Of a DNA stretch of 64,000 nt, positions 35,429-44,724 are shown piece after piece. The DNA comes from Deinococcus psychrotolerans (GTDB lineage: Bacteria; Deinococcota; Deinococci; Deinococcales; Deinococcaceae): NCBI RefSeq assembly GCF_003860465.1, contig NZ_CP034184.1:310001-374000 (forward strand), in the 5' to 3' direction. The notes beneath the pieces are model-generated. The model saw only the letters and a program-made list of their open reading frames with translations, did not search any database and was not told the DNA's origin. The position numbers were made by a program, and so were the translations under genes. The number at the start of each line of letters is the position of its first letter. The stretch's first letter is position 1.

Positions 35429-37672
35429 TTAGGCCAGTCTGGAAGTGTAGTATCGACACTGTCCAATCCAGACCGTCCGGCTCTTGCTGCGGCTGGGGTC
35501 GGGTGCGCCGACGGTGAGGGTCACGCGGCAGGCCGTGGTGGTGGGGCCAGCGTTGTAGCCGCTGCCAGGGCCATGTAGATTGAAGGTCTGCTGGTTCGAG
35601 TCCGCAAATACCGTGTCTTTTCCGTCGTATTGCCCGATCAACTTCCAGTCAAAACTGAGAACCTCGTTCTGCGGATTATGTACAGCAGCTTCAGCGAAAT
35701 AGGGCGATGTAGCGCGAGATGGGCAGTATGTTCCCGAACGCAATGTCAAGTCAATAATGGCCCCGTTGTTTACATAGACAGCAGATGGGGCGCAGAAACC
35801 GAATGATTTATCTTCCCCATTGTAGACGCCAGCAAGAGTGATCTCTGGGTTTAGATTGATCAGCGGCGGCAATACGTTGAGGGTTACGGTCTGAGACGTA
35901 ACAGCGCCGTAGCTGTTGTGGGTACTCACCTGCACCTGTCGCTTGCCCGCCGCTCCGAACGTCACACTGACTACGCAGCCTGGCGCGTAGGCAACGGTAT
36001 CTGGGGCGTCTACTTTCCAGGTTGTGAACTTGCAGAGGTCACCGCCTGCCGGTTCAGTGGAGTCTTTGATTACAGCGGCCATTGAGTATGGATCGCCTTG
36101 GTGGGGATCGCCTGTATAGGTGAGTGTCAAGATCGGTGGCGGACTGACCACGTTCAGCGTGAAGGCCAGTTTCGCCGTCGCGCCCTGGCTGTCGATAGTT
36201 CCTACCGTAATAGTACGCGTCCCAGGCGTCGTGAACGTGTAGTCCGGCGTCAGCAACCCCTCCCTGTCCGACACGACAATGATCGGCAGGCAGCCGTCCT
36301 CGGCGTCGATGACGGAATAGAACTCAAAGTTCCCGAAGGTCGGGCCGCTTGCGGTACACAGCGCCCGGAAGTTGAGCGGCGTCCCCACATCAACCGAATG
36401 CGGCTGATTGGTCAGCGCCAGCACGGGCGGCGTGTTTCCTGAGCGTCCCAGCTCTTTGCTGATGTCAAAGATCGTGGCGTTGTAACTCGCCAGCGTGCCC
36501 AGAAGCGGCAGCTTGACCCGGAAACCCAGCGTACCTTTCATGAACCCGTTGACAATCCAGTTCGGGTTTCGGGGATAGGCCACGTCGAGGTTCACGCCAG
36601 CTTCCAGTGTCGCTTCCGGCCCGGCGATGTCCCATAAGGTGATGCTGGCCCGGCTCTGCATCCCGACATGCGGCTTCAAGGTTCCAGAGAAGGTCGGTGG
36701 CGGCAGGCTGCCCGTGATACCGAAGCCTGAGATGTTCTTCCAGCCGTCACTGCTCGTCCAGCGTGCTCCGACTTGAGCAGTGACGGATTCGCTGGCCGCG
36801 AAGTTCACGTGGGCGGTAATCTCACCGCCCGCCGTCAGATACAACTCGACCTTTGGCACGAACGTGACCGGAATAGGTCCGACGAAGAAAGGCTTGGTGG
36901 GCTTGAAATACTGGGTGCCGATCAGTACCGAGTCGCCCACCACCCCCTGAAAGTCGCCGGTGATGTTCAGATGGGAACTCTGCGCAAAGCCAACACTCGC
37001 CTGGAAAGTCAGGTGCGGGGAGGACCAGACGTGAACGCCTACGTCTACGCCGTAGCCAACGTTGAACGCTACCGAGCCGTTCACTTTAATGGTGCCAGTG
37101 GCGTTTGGGCCTTTGATCGGCACGAAGGTCTTATCAAAATTCAGGTTGAAGCTGTAATTTTCGCCCACCCCCGCCTGAGGTTTTAAACTGTTCGCTGGAT
37201 TGGCGGTCACAGTGACGCCCTTAGGTAGCCCTTCGGTGCGCAGCAGGTCGTCGCCGCTCAGTTGAAAGTCGGCCTTCAGCTCGCCCTCGGTGATGGCTTC
37301 GTCGAGTCTGGCCTGGGTGGTATCCAGCACCACTTCGCTGCCCTCCTGCCGCACCGCCTGAACTTTGCGCAGATAGCCAGATGGCGCGGCGTTCGACGGT
37401 TCTGAGACCAGCACGTCGCCAGCTTTGAGGTTCTGAAGGGCGGCGCTGTTCTGACTAAAACGCATCGTGCCTGTCGCCGAATCGTAAGTGGTCAGCGCAG
37501 CACGGGTGGCCGCATCAGCCACCTTGGTGGTGTCGGGAATGATGACGTCATTCTGAGCGGACTGTTCAGGCGGCGTGGTGGTACCGTCGTTGGACGGCGC
37601 AGGTATAGTCGTCTGCTGTCCGCAGGCGAACAGCATGAAGGCGAGGAGCGGAATCAGGGAAATTCTGTGCAT
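35429..37672 (-). CDS. Large lipoprotein with Ig/PKD-like repeats
   Basis: This protein has 747 residues; the start at 37672 is preferred because AAGGA lies seven bases upstream. A lipoprotein signal LIPLLAFMLFACGQ has Cys after LFA. Residues 20-150 are Thr/Ser-rich and low in structure, then a beta-rich region (YSFNLNFDKTFVPIKGPNAT, DVGVHVWSSPHLTFQASVGF). From about 430 two PKD-like domains appear (NTPPVLALTNQPHSVDVGTP; YTFTTPGTRTITVGTIDSQG). It is anchored outside, possibly cell-surface adhesive. No enzyme motif. Confidence 0.82.
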   Translation of the reverse strand: MHRISLIPLLAFMLFACGQQTTIPAPSNDGTTTPPEQSAQNDVIIPDTTKVADAATRAALTTYDSATGTMRFSQNSAALQNLKAGDVLVSEPSNAAPSGYLRKVQAVRQEGSEVVLDTTQARLDEAITEGELKADFQLSGDDLLRTEGLPKGVTVTANPANSLKPQAGVGENYSFNLNFDKTFVPIKGPNATGTIKVNGSVAFNVGYGVDVGVHVWSSPHLTFQASVGFAQSSHLNITGDFQGVVGDSVLIGTQYFKPTKPFFVGPIPVTFVPKVELYLTAGGEITAHVNFAASESVTAQVGARWTSSDGWKNISGFGITGSLPPPTFSGTLKPHVGMQSRASITLWDIAGPEATLEAGVNLDVAYPRNPNWIVNGFMKGTLGFRVKLPLLGTLASYNATIFDISKELGRSGNTPPVLALTNQPHSVDVGTPLNFRALCTASGPTFGNFEFYSVIDAEDGCLPIIVVSDREGLLTPDYTFTTPGTRTITVGTIDSQGATAKLAFTLNVVSPPPILTLTYTGDPHQGDPYSMAAVIKDSTEPAGGDLCKFTTWKVDAPDTVAYAPGCVVSVTFGAAGKRQVQVSTHNSYGAVTSQTVTLNVLPPLINLNPEITLAGVYNGEDKSFGFCAPSAVYVNNGAIIDLTLRSGTYCPSRATSPYFAEAAVHNPQNEVLSFDWKLIGQYDGKDTVFADSNQQTFNLHGPGSGYNAGPTTTACRVTLTVGAPDPSRSKSRTVWIGQCRYYTSRLA

Positions 37673-37777
37673 GGCAATCCTTGTCATGAAAGTGAGAGGA
37701 ACAGAGCGTCGCTCATCCTGTCCACGCGAGCCTGAGGGTTGTACCGACGCCTGACCTGACGTACCTACGTCTTTTTC

Positions 37778-38332
37778 TCAGCCTGGAACTTCAACGGTGG
37801 CGGGTTGTTCGTGGCCGTAATTGAAGTAGGTGTGTAGCACGCTGCTTCCGGTGTTTCTGAGCCAGTGCGGCCAACCCAATGGGAAATAAACGCAGTCGCC
37901 CGCCCCCATCTCCAGTTCCATCCACTCCTGGCCTGGGGTTTGCAGTCCGGCCTTGGCGCTTCCCTGCACGATCACCGCCAATTCGGAAGTGTTGGTGTGA
38001 TAGTGCGGCGCTCGCCATGTACCTTCCGGAATTTCCACCTGGGCGATGGACACGCCCGTCAGCAGTGGCCAGGCCGCCTTGTTGCCCTTGCGGGCACTCA
38101 CGTCTGTGGGGATGGCAACGGCAGGCAGGCCCGCCAGACTCAACTTGTAGTCGCTGGCCGTTCTAGTGGCGGGTAAGGGGACTGACGGGGTCGCCGCTGG
38201 AGGAGTTGACTGGGCCAGGGCCGCGCCCCGCAGCAGAGGCAAACTGACGAGACCCAAAACGGCAGCCCGCTGCATCAGTTCGCGGCGGGAAAAAGCAGGG
38301 ACGGGATGGTGCTCTGTGTGCTGATGGGGCAT
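37778..38332 (-). CDS. Tat-exported cupin protein
   Basis: This 184-residue protein has an N-terminal twin-arginine signal FSRRELMQRAAVLGLVSLPL. The cupin core has the metal ligands in GTWRAPHYHTNTSELAVIVQ (His, His, Glu) and GWPHWLRNTGSSV (His). Cupins of this kind include oxalate decarboxylases and spherulins; the substrate here cannot be told. It acts outside the membrane after folding in the cytoplasm. The His-rich head HQHTEHH may bind metal. Confidence 0.85.
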   Translation of the reverse strand: MPHQHTEHHPVPAFSRRELMQRAAVLGLVSLPLLRGAALAQSTPPAATPSVPLPATRTASDYKLSLAGLPAVAIPTDVSARKGNKAAWPLLTGVSIAQVEIPEGTWRAPHYHTNTSELAVIVQGSAKAGLQTPGQEWMELEMGAGDCVYFPLGWPHWLRNTGSSVLHTYFNYGHEQPATVEVPG

Positions 38333-38660
38333 ACGACTCCTTGAATACGCTGGAAATACTGGGATCTTTCTTCTTGTCCTGGTGATCTTGTCCTGACCAC
38401 GCCTTCCTAGGTGGGGTGAGTAGGTGCGGAGATTAACTGGAGTTCATGGCGTCCTGCTGATGATCCTGATCCGACCCGACGGGGGCGTGGATCATTTGTG
38501 GTTGCTCTTCCAATATCACCGTATGGAAACAGCAGGGACGCACATACCTGCCGGAGTGAGGGGTTCGAATGCCGGGCTAACTTTGCCTATGGACGGTAGC
38601 CTTCCTCCTTTTGTTAGGTCGCTCATAAGGTGAAACGGCAGCGGGCAGAACTGACGGCGC
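38333..38660. other. Gap of about 330 bp, no supported gene
   Basis: The gap contains the promoter side of the cupin gene and the 3' side of a zinc-ribbon gene on the same (minus) strand. A plus-strand frame of 69 codons has no ribosome site and no recognisable features. No hairpin or repeat was seen. Confidence 0.35.
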
Positions 38661-38900
38661 TCACGGTGCCGCTCCGCTTTCCAGGTCACTGAGTTCAAGT
38701 CCGCAGCCTGCGCAAAAACGGGTAGCGGGGTGGGTGATCGCCGCACCACACAACGGGCAATGACAGAGCAGCCAGGTGCCGTCATGGATGCAATACCGTT
38801 CCGGTGACGTAGCCAGGATCGACCGTCCACAACGCGGGCACAGGCGGTAATGCTGGTCGCCGCTGACGAGACGACGCGCTGATGGGGGCAGTTTGCCCAC
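38661..38900 (-). CDS. Small double zinc-ribbon protein
   Basis: This 79-residue protein has four Cys pairs or knuckles: CPRCG, C(IHDG)...C in YCIHDGTWLLCHC, CPLCG and CAGCG. That is enough for two zinc ribbons. No other domain is present. Such proteins often bind nucleic acid or chaperones. The start MGKLPPSARR is weakly supported, but the metal-binding core is clear. Confidence 0.75.
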   Translation of the reverse strand: MGKLPPSARRLVSGDQHYRLCPRCGRSILATSPERYCIHDGTWLLCHCPLCGAAITHPATRFCAGCGLELSDLESGAAP

Positions 38901-38958
38901 GTCTGACCTCCTTTGTCACTCAGGGTGCAGCAAGGTCAGTCAGACGCCAATCAGAGGA

Positions 38959-41900
38959 TCAGGCCGTGGTGCCGATGGGCAACGCCAGAAATTCAGTCCA
39001 GCGCTCCGGCAACCGCTCTCCGATTTCCAGAAAGCGGGCGCGGGCTGCGGCGTACTCACGGCTCAGGCTCTTGTGATTAGATGCAGCCCGCAGGGCATGC
39101 AGCGTCAGACGCAGATGGTCCAAGTCATAAGGCTCGCTGCCGAGCAGTAACCGGCCCAGGCGGGCCGCCTCAGCAGGATCGCGCTCTAGTAATCCTGCTG
39201 CGCGGGTGCGCAGGGCAGCGCTCATGGTCTCCCGCAGCGCTTCAAAAGGCCCTTGTGTGTTGACGTCTTCAAACAGTGCGCCGTGCCACAGCCGGGTGTC
39301 AGCCGTCTCTAAAAACTGCTCAGCATCACTGACCACCTTGCCCAAAGCGTAGCCATCTTCTGTGGTCAGCAGCGCAGATACGCCGCACTGCTTTCTTACC
39401 TCATAGACCAGGTCGCGTAATGCGGCGCTGGCCTGAACTTCATCCAGCTGTGGATAAAGTGAGTCCAGCAAATCGGATCTGGACACTTCGCGGTGGCCAG
39501 ACAAACGGGCGGCCAGCAGCAGCGCCAGCAGACCCCGGCGTAAGGCGCCGCGAAGCGGCAGGATAACGCCAGCTTGTTCCAAGCGCATTTTCCCCAGCAC
39601 AAAGAGGGCGGGGAGCGCAGGCTCTTGCGGTGAGGTGGAAACCAAATCTGCTTGATTTGCATCTAAATTAGGGAAATGGCGGCGAATCACGTTGACGCCG
39701 TTTTGCATGCCGCGCTCCGAAAACCAATCCAGGAGGTCGTGGGCTTTCTGGCTATCGCACGAGAGCCGCGCCACCTCAATGCCGATCTTCTTGGTGAACA
39801 TCACTGAACGGCCCTCGTTGTCCACCTCTGCCTGTCGCAACAATTTCAGGGCCTCGGCGATCTGGCCCAATCCCTCCAGCGCCAGTGCCCGGCAGCACAG
39901 CGTATCTACGGTCAGACCTTCAAGTCCGTGAACGCCGCATAGGTGATTCATCTCCTCAGACATTGCCAGAGCTTCAGCGGGCCGTCCCTGGCGCAGTCTT
40001 GCCATCCCCAGATCGTAAAGCGCCGCCACAATCTGTACCGGGTCACTGATCTGGCGTGCGACACTCAGGGCCTTCTGGGCATGAAAACTGCTCAGCTCGG
40101 CGGCCAGCGGCGGCGACCAGTCCAGGTACAGCAGGCTCAGAATGCCCTCGCACTCGACCAGCAGATTTGTCGGCTCCGACGCCTGTAACAGTTCGCGCGA
40201 TTCTTGCAGCAGCGCCTCAGCTTCCTGGTACTCGCCTAGATGCCAGTAGTCCCAGGCGACCGCCGCACGAACTGTGGCGTAGCCGCGCTGATCTCCGGCG
40301 GCGGCGTAGAGCGTGGCCGCCTGCAATCCCAGCTCTGCCGCCTCGCGCAGTTGGCTGAGACGCTCGCTGGCCACCGCCTGATTGTGCCTCGCTCTCGCTG
40401 CGCCGTATATATCGCCGATTGCCAGGAGTTTGGGTACCAGTTCTCCCAGGCGTTCGGCGGCTGGCTTGGCCTCTCCACGCTGCAAGAGGATCGTGGCGGC
40501 CTGGGTCTCTATCATGAGCTGATCGGCGGCACTCAGATTCGGCAGGGAGGAGGCGCGGTTCAGCACTTCCGAGGCCTCTTTCAGGTGCATGGTGCTGGTG
40601 AGCGCCCTGCCGCCCGCGATCAGCACCGCCGCCTCACAGCTTTGTGCCAACACCGGCTGCTCATTCCAAAAGGACAGCGCCCCCGCCACATCGCGGGCCA
40701 GCATCCGCAGGATCAGCCTCTGCCCCAGGTGTGCGGCCTCATCACCATCCGTCAGCACCGCTGGGAGTACCCGTTCAGCCTCACCCAGCTGTCCCTGGGT
40801 CGCCAAGAGTTCGGCCCACAGTCGCCGGGCTTCTGAACCGTATCGCGGGGAGAGGCTGGCTTGCTCGGCCAGTCGGGCAGCCTGCTCCAGATCGGCGCGG
40901 CTTAGCCCCCTGGAGGCGGTCAGCAGCAGTTCAGCTTGCTGCTCGCCTGCGGCATAGGCAGCAGCGGCAGCCAGCCAGCGAGCGGACTGAACATCGTTTC
41001 CAGCTTTCCGTGCCCGGTGCGACGCTGCTATCAGAAGCGTCAGGGCGTCTTGTGGTTCAAGGCCAGCATCTGCTACAAAAGCCGCTGCCGCTGCCGGATC
41101 GCGCTCCTGTAAGGTGTCCAGGGCGCGGCGGGAAAGCCGCTGGCGCTGCTGCTCGGACAGGCCACGAGCGGCCACCTCTCGCAACAGCGGATGACTGAAC
41201 TCACCGTCATGCCAGGTGCCAAGTTGTTCAAGGGTGGCCTGCCCCTCGCGCCACTGCGCCAGCGAGAGGCCCGCCACTTCGGCCTGGAGCCCGTTGTCCA
41301 GACCTGGTGGTAGGAGGGCGGCGGTGTTGAGCATCGTGTCAGCCAGTGGCACCCCCCGCGCCACATGCATGGCCTCTTCCAGCAGGGCTTCCACGGTTAC
41401 GGGCAGCCAGCCTGCTGGTGGCTCGCGCCAGTGCCATTGCTGCCCATCATTCCAGAGGTGACCCTGACGCGTCAGCGAACGGAGAGACTCCAAGCCAAAC
41501 AGCGGATTGCCTCCCGCTCTCAAACTGACCCAGTCCAGCGCGTCGATAGGCAGCTTCAGGTCGCTGATCTTCTCCAGCATCGTTCTGAACTCGGGCGGTT
41601 CCAAGGGGCCGAGTCGGTAGGCTTCAAAGGTATCTGGCGGCGAAAAACGACTGGTGATCATCAGGCCGGTGCCCCTGCGCCGCTGAACCGCTTTGGCCAG
41701 CTCCGTACAGAAAGCCAAGCGGTCAGCGCCCGCCTCGTGCAGATCTTCAAGGTGGAGAATCACTGGTGCGAGGCCTGACAGGAGGGCGGCGAGCGTTTTG
41801 GCTGTTCGCTGAGGTTCCAGCAATTCACCCGTTTGGAGCTGTTCAAGATGCGTCTCAACCCAGACCGAGAGCTTCCTTGGTCGGGGTAAATGGCTGAGTA

Positions 41901-42168
41901 TGGTGGGCAGTGGTGTCGAAACACGAAATGTGAACGTGCGGCTCACTGTTTGACGTAACGCCGCCTGCACCAAGTAACTTTTCCCGATCCCAGCTTCACC
42001 CCACAGCGCTAATGCTGCGCCGCGCTGCCTGAGCGCGACACTGCGCAACCTGTTGTACAGGTCGCGCTCAATTTCTGGGCGAGACAGTGTGGGCATCGCC
42101 AACATTCTAAGGCGCATTAACCGAAAGAAGATGTCCTTATCACTGCGGGCCTTGACCGACCAACTCAT
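38959..42168 (-). CDS. Large ATPase-TPR-BTAD transcription regulator
   Basis: This 1069-residue protein has a ribosome site AAGGTGA just before the ATG at 42168. Residues 30-300 are an AAA/NACHT-like ATPase with Walker A LALWGEAGIGKSYLVQ and Walker B ILHLEDLHEAGADRL. Residues 350-800 are a long TPR solenoid (AQLGEAERVLPAVLTDG-type repeats). The C-terminus (about 840-1069) is a winged-helix and BTAD module: GALRRGLLALLLAARLSGHR, VSRSDLLDSLYPQLDEVQAS and LLGSEPYDLDHLRLTLHALR. This order, with DNA-binding at the C-terminus, resembles MalT/SARP-type regulators inverted. Ligand unknown. Confidence 0.85.
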   Translation of the reverse strand: MSWSVKARSDKDIFFRLMRLRMLAMPTLSRPEIERDLYNRLRSVALRQRGAALALWGEAGIGKSYLVQAALRQTVSRTFTFRVSTPLPTILSHLPRPRKLSVWVETHLEQLQTGELLEPQRTAKTLAALLSGLAPVILHLEDLHEAGADRLAFCTELAKAVQRRRGTGLMITSRFSPPDTFEAYRLGPLEPPEFRTMLEKISDLKLPIDALDWVSLRAGGNPLFGLESLRSLTRQGHLWNDGQQWHWREPPAGWLPVTVEALLEEAMHVARGVPLADTMLNTAALLPPGLDNGLQAEVAGLSLAQWREGQATLEQLGTWHDGEFSHPLLREVAARGLSEQQRQRLSRRALDTLQERDPAAAAAFVADAGLEPQDALTLLIAASHRARKAGNDVQSARWLAAAAAYAAGEQQAELLLTASRGLSRADLEQAARLAEQASLSPRYGSEARRLWAELLATQGQLGEAERVLPAVLTDGDEAAHLGQRLILRMLARDVAGALSFWNEQPVLAQSCEAAVLIAGGRALTSTMHLKEASEVLNRASSLPNLSAADQLMIETQAATILLQRGEAKPAAERLGELVPKLLAIGDIYGAARARHNQAVASERLSQLREAAELGLQAATLYAAAGDQRGYATVRAAVAWDYWHLGEYQEAEALLQESRELLQASEPTNLLVECEGILSLLYLDWSPPLAAELSSFHAQKALSVARQISDPVQIVAALYDLGMARLRQGRPAEALAMSEEMNHLCGVHGLEGLTVDTLCCRALALEGLGQIAEALKLLRQAEVDNEGRSVMFTKKIGIEVARLSCDSQKAHDLLDWFSERGMQNGVNVIRRHFPNLDANQADLVSTSPQEPALPALFVLGKMRLEQAGVILPLRGALRRGLLALLLAARLSGHREVSRSDLLDSLYPQLDEVQASAALRDLVYEVRKQCGVSALLTTEDGYALGKVVSDAEQFLETADTRLWHGALFEDVNTQGPFEALRETMSAALRTRAAGLLERDPAEAARLGRLLLGSEPYDLDHLRLTLHALRAASNHKSLSREYAAARARFLEIGERLPERWTEFLALPIGTTA

Positions 42169-42269
42169 TTTTCACCTTGATCCTAGCGTTTTGATCGAAA
42201 GGAAATCCTAATGTAACTTGCAGGCCGGGTCAGTTGGGTTGTGGCAAGTTGTTGGCGTAGGCTGAAGCC

Positions 42270-42987
42270 GTGCTGACTGATCAGAGGCTTCCAGGGTACC
42301 GATTCCCGCTTTCTGTGATCGGTCATGCTGTCTGGCTTTACCACCGTTATGGCCTGAGTTACCGGGACGTCGAGGGGTTACTGTTCGCGAGGCATCGAAG
42401 TGGCCCGCGAATCCATCCGCACCTGGTGCATTAATTTTAGTGGTGAGTTCGCCCAGAACTTACGCCACCGGGAACCCCGCCGGGGTTCCCGGTGGAATGT
42501 GGATGAAATGCATGTGGTCGTGGGCGGGGTAACCCACTGGTTGTGGCGAGCGATTGACGAACACGGAGCTGTGCTCGACGTGTTCCTTCAACGGCACCGA
42601 GACACCTCAGCAGCGACATCATTTTTCCAACGTCTGCTGGGTGAATATGACGTCCCGGAAGCAGTCTGTACCGACAAGCTCGCAAGTTATGGGGCGGCCA
42701 TCCGCGAACTTCCGATACTGGGCGATGTCGATCACCAGCAGGTGATCTCAACCGCCCGGTGCAACAATCTGGTTGAACAATCTCATCGGCCTACACGCCG
42801 TCAGGAACGGAGCCAACTGGGATTTCGACAGTTCAAACGTGCGCAAGGTTTTCTCGATCTGCACGCGAGAATTACCAATCTCTACGGCTCTGCCCGCTCG
42901 ACCATACCCGCTCACGACCGACGCTCTCTCCTGAGAGCCGCACTACGAAGATGGGAGGCCGTCGTGCAGCAGTGGCCTGAAGTTTAG
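42270..42987 (+). pseudogene. IS6-family transposase, two-base frameshift
   Basis: The first 40 codons and the last 195 codons are in different frames, so a full protein cannot be made without a slip. From an internal ATG-like GTG/ATG near 42400 a 195-residue polypeptide with DDE core could be translated, but without the N-terminal DNA-binding helix. A near-identical relative lies at 57181-57847. Confidence 0.8.
42465..42495. repeat. Perfect 31-bp palindrome inside the IS6 transposase gene
   Basis: The arms CCACCGGGAACCCCG and CGGGGTTCCCGGTGG (15 bp each) flank one C. It encodes the RHREPRRGSRW part of the transposase. The IS6 copy at 57169 has an equally perfect palindrome at the same place with different arm sequence. 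Confidence 0.8.
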
Positions 42988-43104
42988 GCCACCTGCTGCT
43001 GGTGTTCCTCGGCTGAGCCTTACCTGCAACAACTTGCCAGAACCATTCTCGCCCGAGCCTCCTCCTCCCTCCAATATCCAGAGCCCCTCATACACCACTC
43101 AGCT

Positions 43105-43842
43105 TCACTGCAACGACCTGTCCACCTGCTGCTGCACGCTATCAGAGTCTTCAAGAAAGGTCAGCTTCTGAACGTACGGCACCCGGTCAACGATGAAGGT
43201 CTGGGCGGCGCGGTCCAATCCGAAGGCCATGCCCACCGCGAACAGGGCCAACACCACCCCGAAAGCCCGCTGCAAGCCAGAAAGGTTGTGCATCAGCGCC
43301 GGGACACGGTGAAGGAGCGCCCGCCCGCCGCGCATGATCGTCAGCATCGGCACAGCCACGCCCAGCGCGTAGGCCAGCGTGACCGCCGCCGCAAAGGCCG
43401 TGACGCTGCCGCTGAGTGCCAGGGTCGTTACGCTCGCCAGGATCGGGCCGACGCAGGGCGTCCAAACCAAGCCGAGGGTCAAACCCACCAGCACGCCGCC
43501 GACAAAGCCGTCGGGCTGGCCTCCAATTTTCTGCGGGACGGCGCGGGCAGCCAATCCCTCGAAACGTCGCTGCCAGCTCGGCACCGCCAGGGTCAGACCA
43601 AAGAAAAACAGCAAACCAATTGTACCCCAGCGCAGCCAGTCGGCGCTGATGCCCAGCGCGGCGACGATGGCCGACAAAAATAGGGTCAGCAGCACGAAAC
43701 TGCTGATAAATCCAGCGATGATTCCGGCGGGTCTAGCCCGGCCACCCACCGTGCCGGACAGCAGCACCGGCAAGACCGGCAGCACGCAGGGCGAGGCCAC
43801 CGTCAACACGCCGCCCAGAAAGGCGATCAGCAGCAGCAGCAT
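43105..43842 (-). CDS. ccdA: CcdA-type thiol-disulfide membrane transporter
   Basis: This 245-residue protein has six membrane helices. The two redox-active Cys are in helix 1 (VASPCVLPVLPVLLSG) and helix 4 (LVWTPCVGPILASVTT), as in CcdA. It moves electrons from cytoplasmic thioredoxin across the membrane to extracytoplasmic thioredoxin-like proteins, used for cytochrome c maturation or disulfide reduction. It is the last gene of a four-gene minus-strand operon, one base after its neighbour. Confidence 0.92.
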   Translation of the reverse strand: MLLLLIAFLGGVLTVASPCVLPVLPVLLSGTVGGRARPAGIIAGFISSFVLLTLFLSAIVAALGISADWLRWGTIGLLFFFGLTLAVPSWQRRFEGLAARAVPQKIGGQPDGFVGGVLVGLTLGLVWTPCVGPILASVTTLALSGSVTAFAAAVTLAYALGVAVPMLTIMRGGRALLHRVPALMHNLSGLQRAFGVVLALFAVGMAFGLDRAAQTFIVDRVPYVQKLTFLEDSDSVQQQVDRSLQ

Positions 43843-43843
43843 T

Positions 43844-44251
43844 TCACTGAGCGGGCGCGGTCTGTTCTGTTTTGGAAATGATCTGCTTCAAGCCGCCGCC
43901 GGCCCATTTCTTAAGCGCCTTGCCGTCGGCGTCCACCAGAACGAAAGTGTGCTGAGCAGTGATACCGTATTTCTTTTTGAGCGCGAGTTCCTTATCGTAA
44001 TCGGTCTTGAAAATCACCACTTTAGCCGGAATCTGGCTGAGCTTGGCCATGATGTCAGCGTCGGCGGCCCGGCAATTGGGGCACCAAGAAGCGGCGAAGA
44101 ACAAGACCCGCTGCTGATCTTTAGCCGCGTCGAAGGCAACCTGGCTGTATGATTCATAAACGCCAACTTTGGGCGCTTCAGCAGCCAGAGCAGCGGGAGT
44201 AAGAGCGAGAAGAGTGGCGGCAGACAGCCAATTTACGGTTAATTTCTTCAT
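43844..44251 (-). CDS. Exported thioredoxin-fold protein with CPNC site
   Basis: This 135-residue protein starts at 44251 after GGAGG. A signal peptide MKKLTVNWLSAATLLALTPA is followed by the thioredoxin core FFAASWCPNCRAADADIM and the cis-Pro region AQHTFVLVDADGKALKKW. The redox pair is CPNC rather than CGPC. It is likely to accept electrons from CcdA at the outer face. Confidence 0.88.
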   Translation of the reverse strand: MKKLTVNWLSAATLLALTPAALAAEAPKVGVYESYSQVAFDAAKDQQRVLFFAASWCPNCRAADADIMAKLSQIPAKVVIFKTDYDKELALKKKYGITAQHTFVLVDADGKALKKWAGGGLKQIISKTEQTAPAQ

Positions 44252-44286
44252 GGTGGTTTCCTCCAAGAGACTGAGAAGTGAGGACT

Positions 44287-44724
44287 TCAAGGGCGAAAAA
44301 CGGGCGCGGCTAGCGTCACTTGATTGAGACGGCCCGATTGAACTTCGAGGCGCTGTTTTGCCACTTGAATGCTGCACAGCCCCTGCGTTTTGTCGCAGAC
44401 GAACAGGCGGGTACTGAGCACAAGCACTTGGCGGCCCGGCAACAAAGCCAGATTCAGCTTTACAGGCAGGAGCGCCGTCCAGTAGTCGTCATCTTTAGGA
44501 TCGAGGACGCCACTGAGCTTGAGCAGCTGAACGGGCTTGAGCATCTGGGTCTGCCCAGCACTGGTGACACTGAGCGTGGAATCACCCAGGCGGTTGTAGG
44601 CCACACCGGGCACCGCTTTGAAACTGACTTGCAGGAAAGTCGGTGCATGAGCAGGAGGCGACTGGGCCAGTCCCACACCCAGCGCCAGCAGCCCCACACT
44701 CCAGACCGCCCGCGCCATCTTCAT
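44287..44724 (-). CDS. Exported protein resembling a DsbD alpha-like domain
   Basis: This 145-residue protein has signal peptide ARAVWSVGLLALGVGLAQSP. The mature part, VSFKAVPGVAYNRLGDSTLS and LLPVKLNLALLPGRQVLVLS, is beta-rich with two Cys in FVCDKTQGLCSIQV that could form a reactive pair. The size and position, between two thioredoxin-like genes and beside CcdA, resemble the N-terminal alpha domain of DsbD, but sequence similarity is faint. Its stop is followed 35 bp on by the next start. Confidence 0.7.
   Translation of the reverse strand: MKMARAVWSVGLLALGVGLAQSPPAHAPTFLQVSFKAVPGVAYNRLGDSTLSVTSAGQTQMLKPVQLLKLSGVLDPKDDDYWTALLPVKLNLALLPGRQVLVLSTRLFVCDKTQGLCSIQVAKQRLEVQSGRLNQVTLAAPVFRP

Larger units (their letters stand above)
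42237..43044 (+). mobile_element. IS6-family insertion sequence, 808 bp, transposase frameshifted
   Basis: Terminal inverted repeats GGTTGTGGCAAGTTGTTG (left) and GGTTCTGGCAAGTTGTTG (right, inverted) bound a single transposase gene. GTG at 42270 starts VLTDQRLPGYRFPLSVIGHA. Around 42388-42393 two bases are missing compared with the copy at 57169, shifting the frame. The rest (ESIRTWCINFSGEFA, VDEMHVVVGG, TDKLASYGAA, EQSHRPTRRQERSQ) is intact to 42987 and includes the DDE residues. No 8-bp target duplication is visible. Confidence 0.88.
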
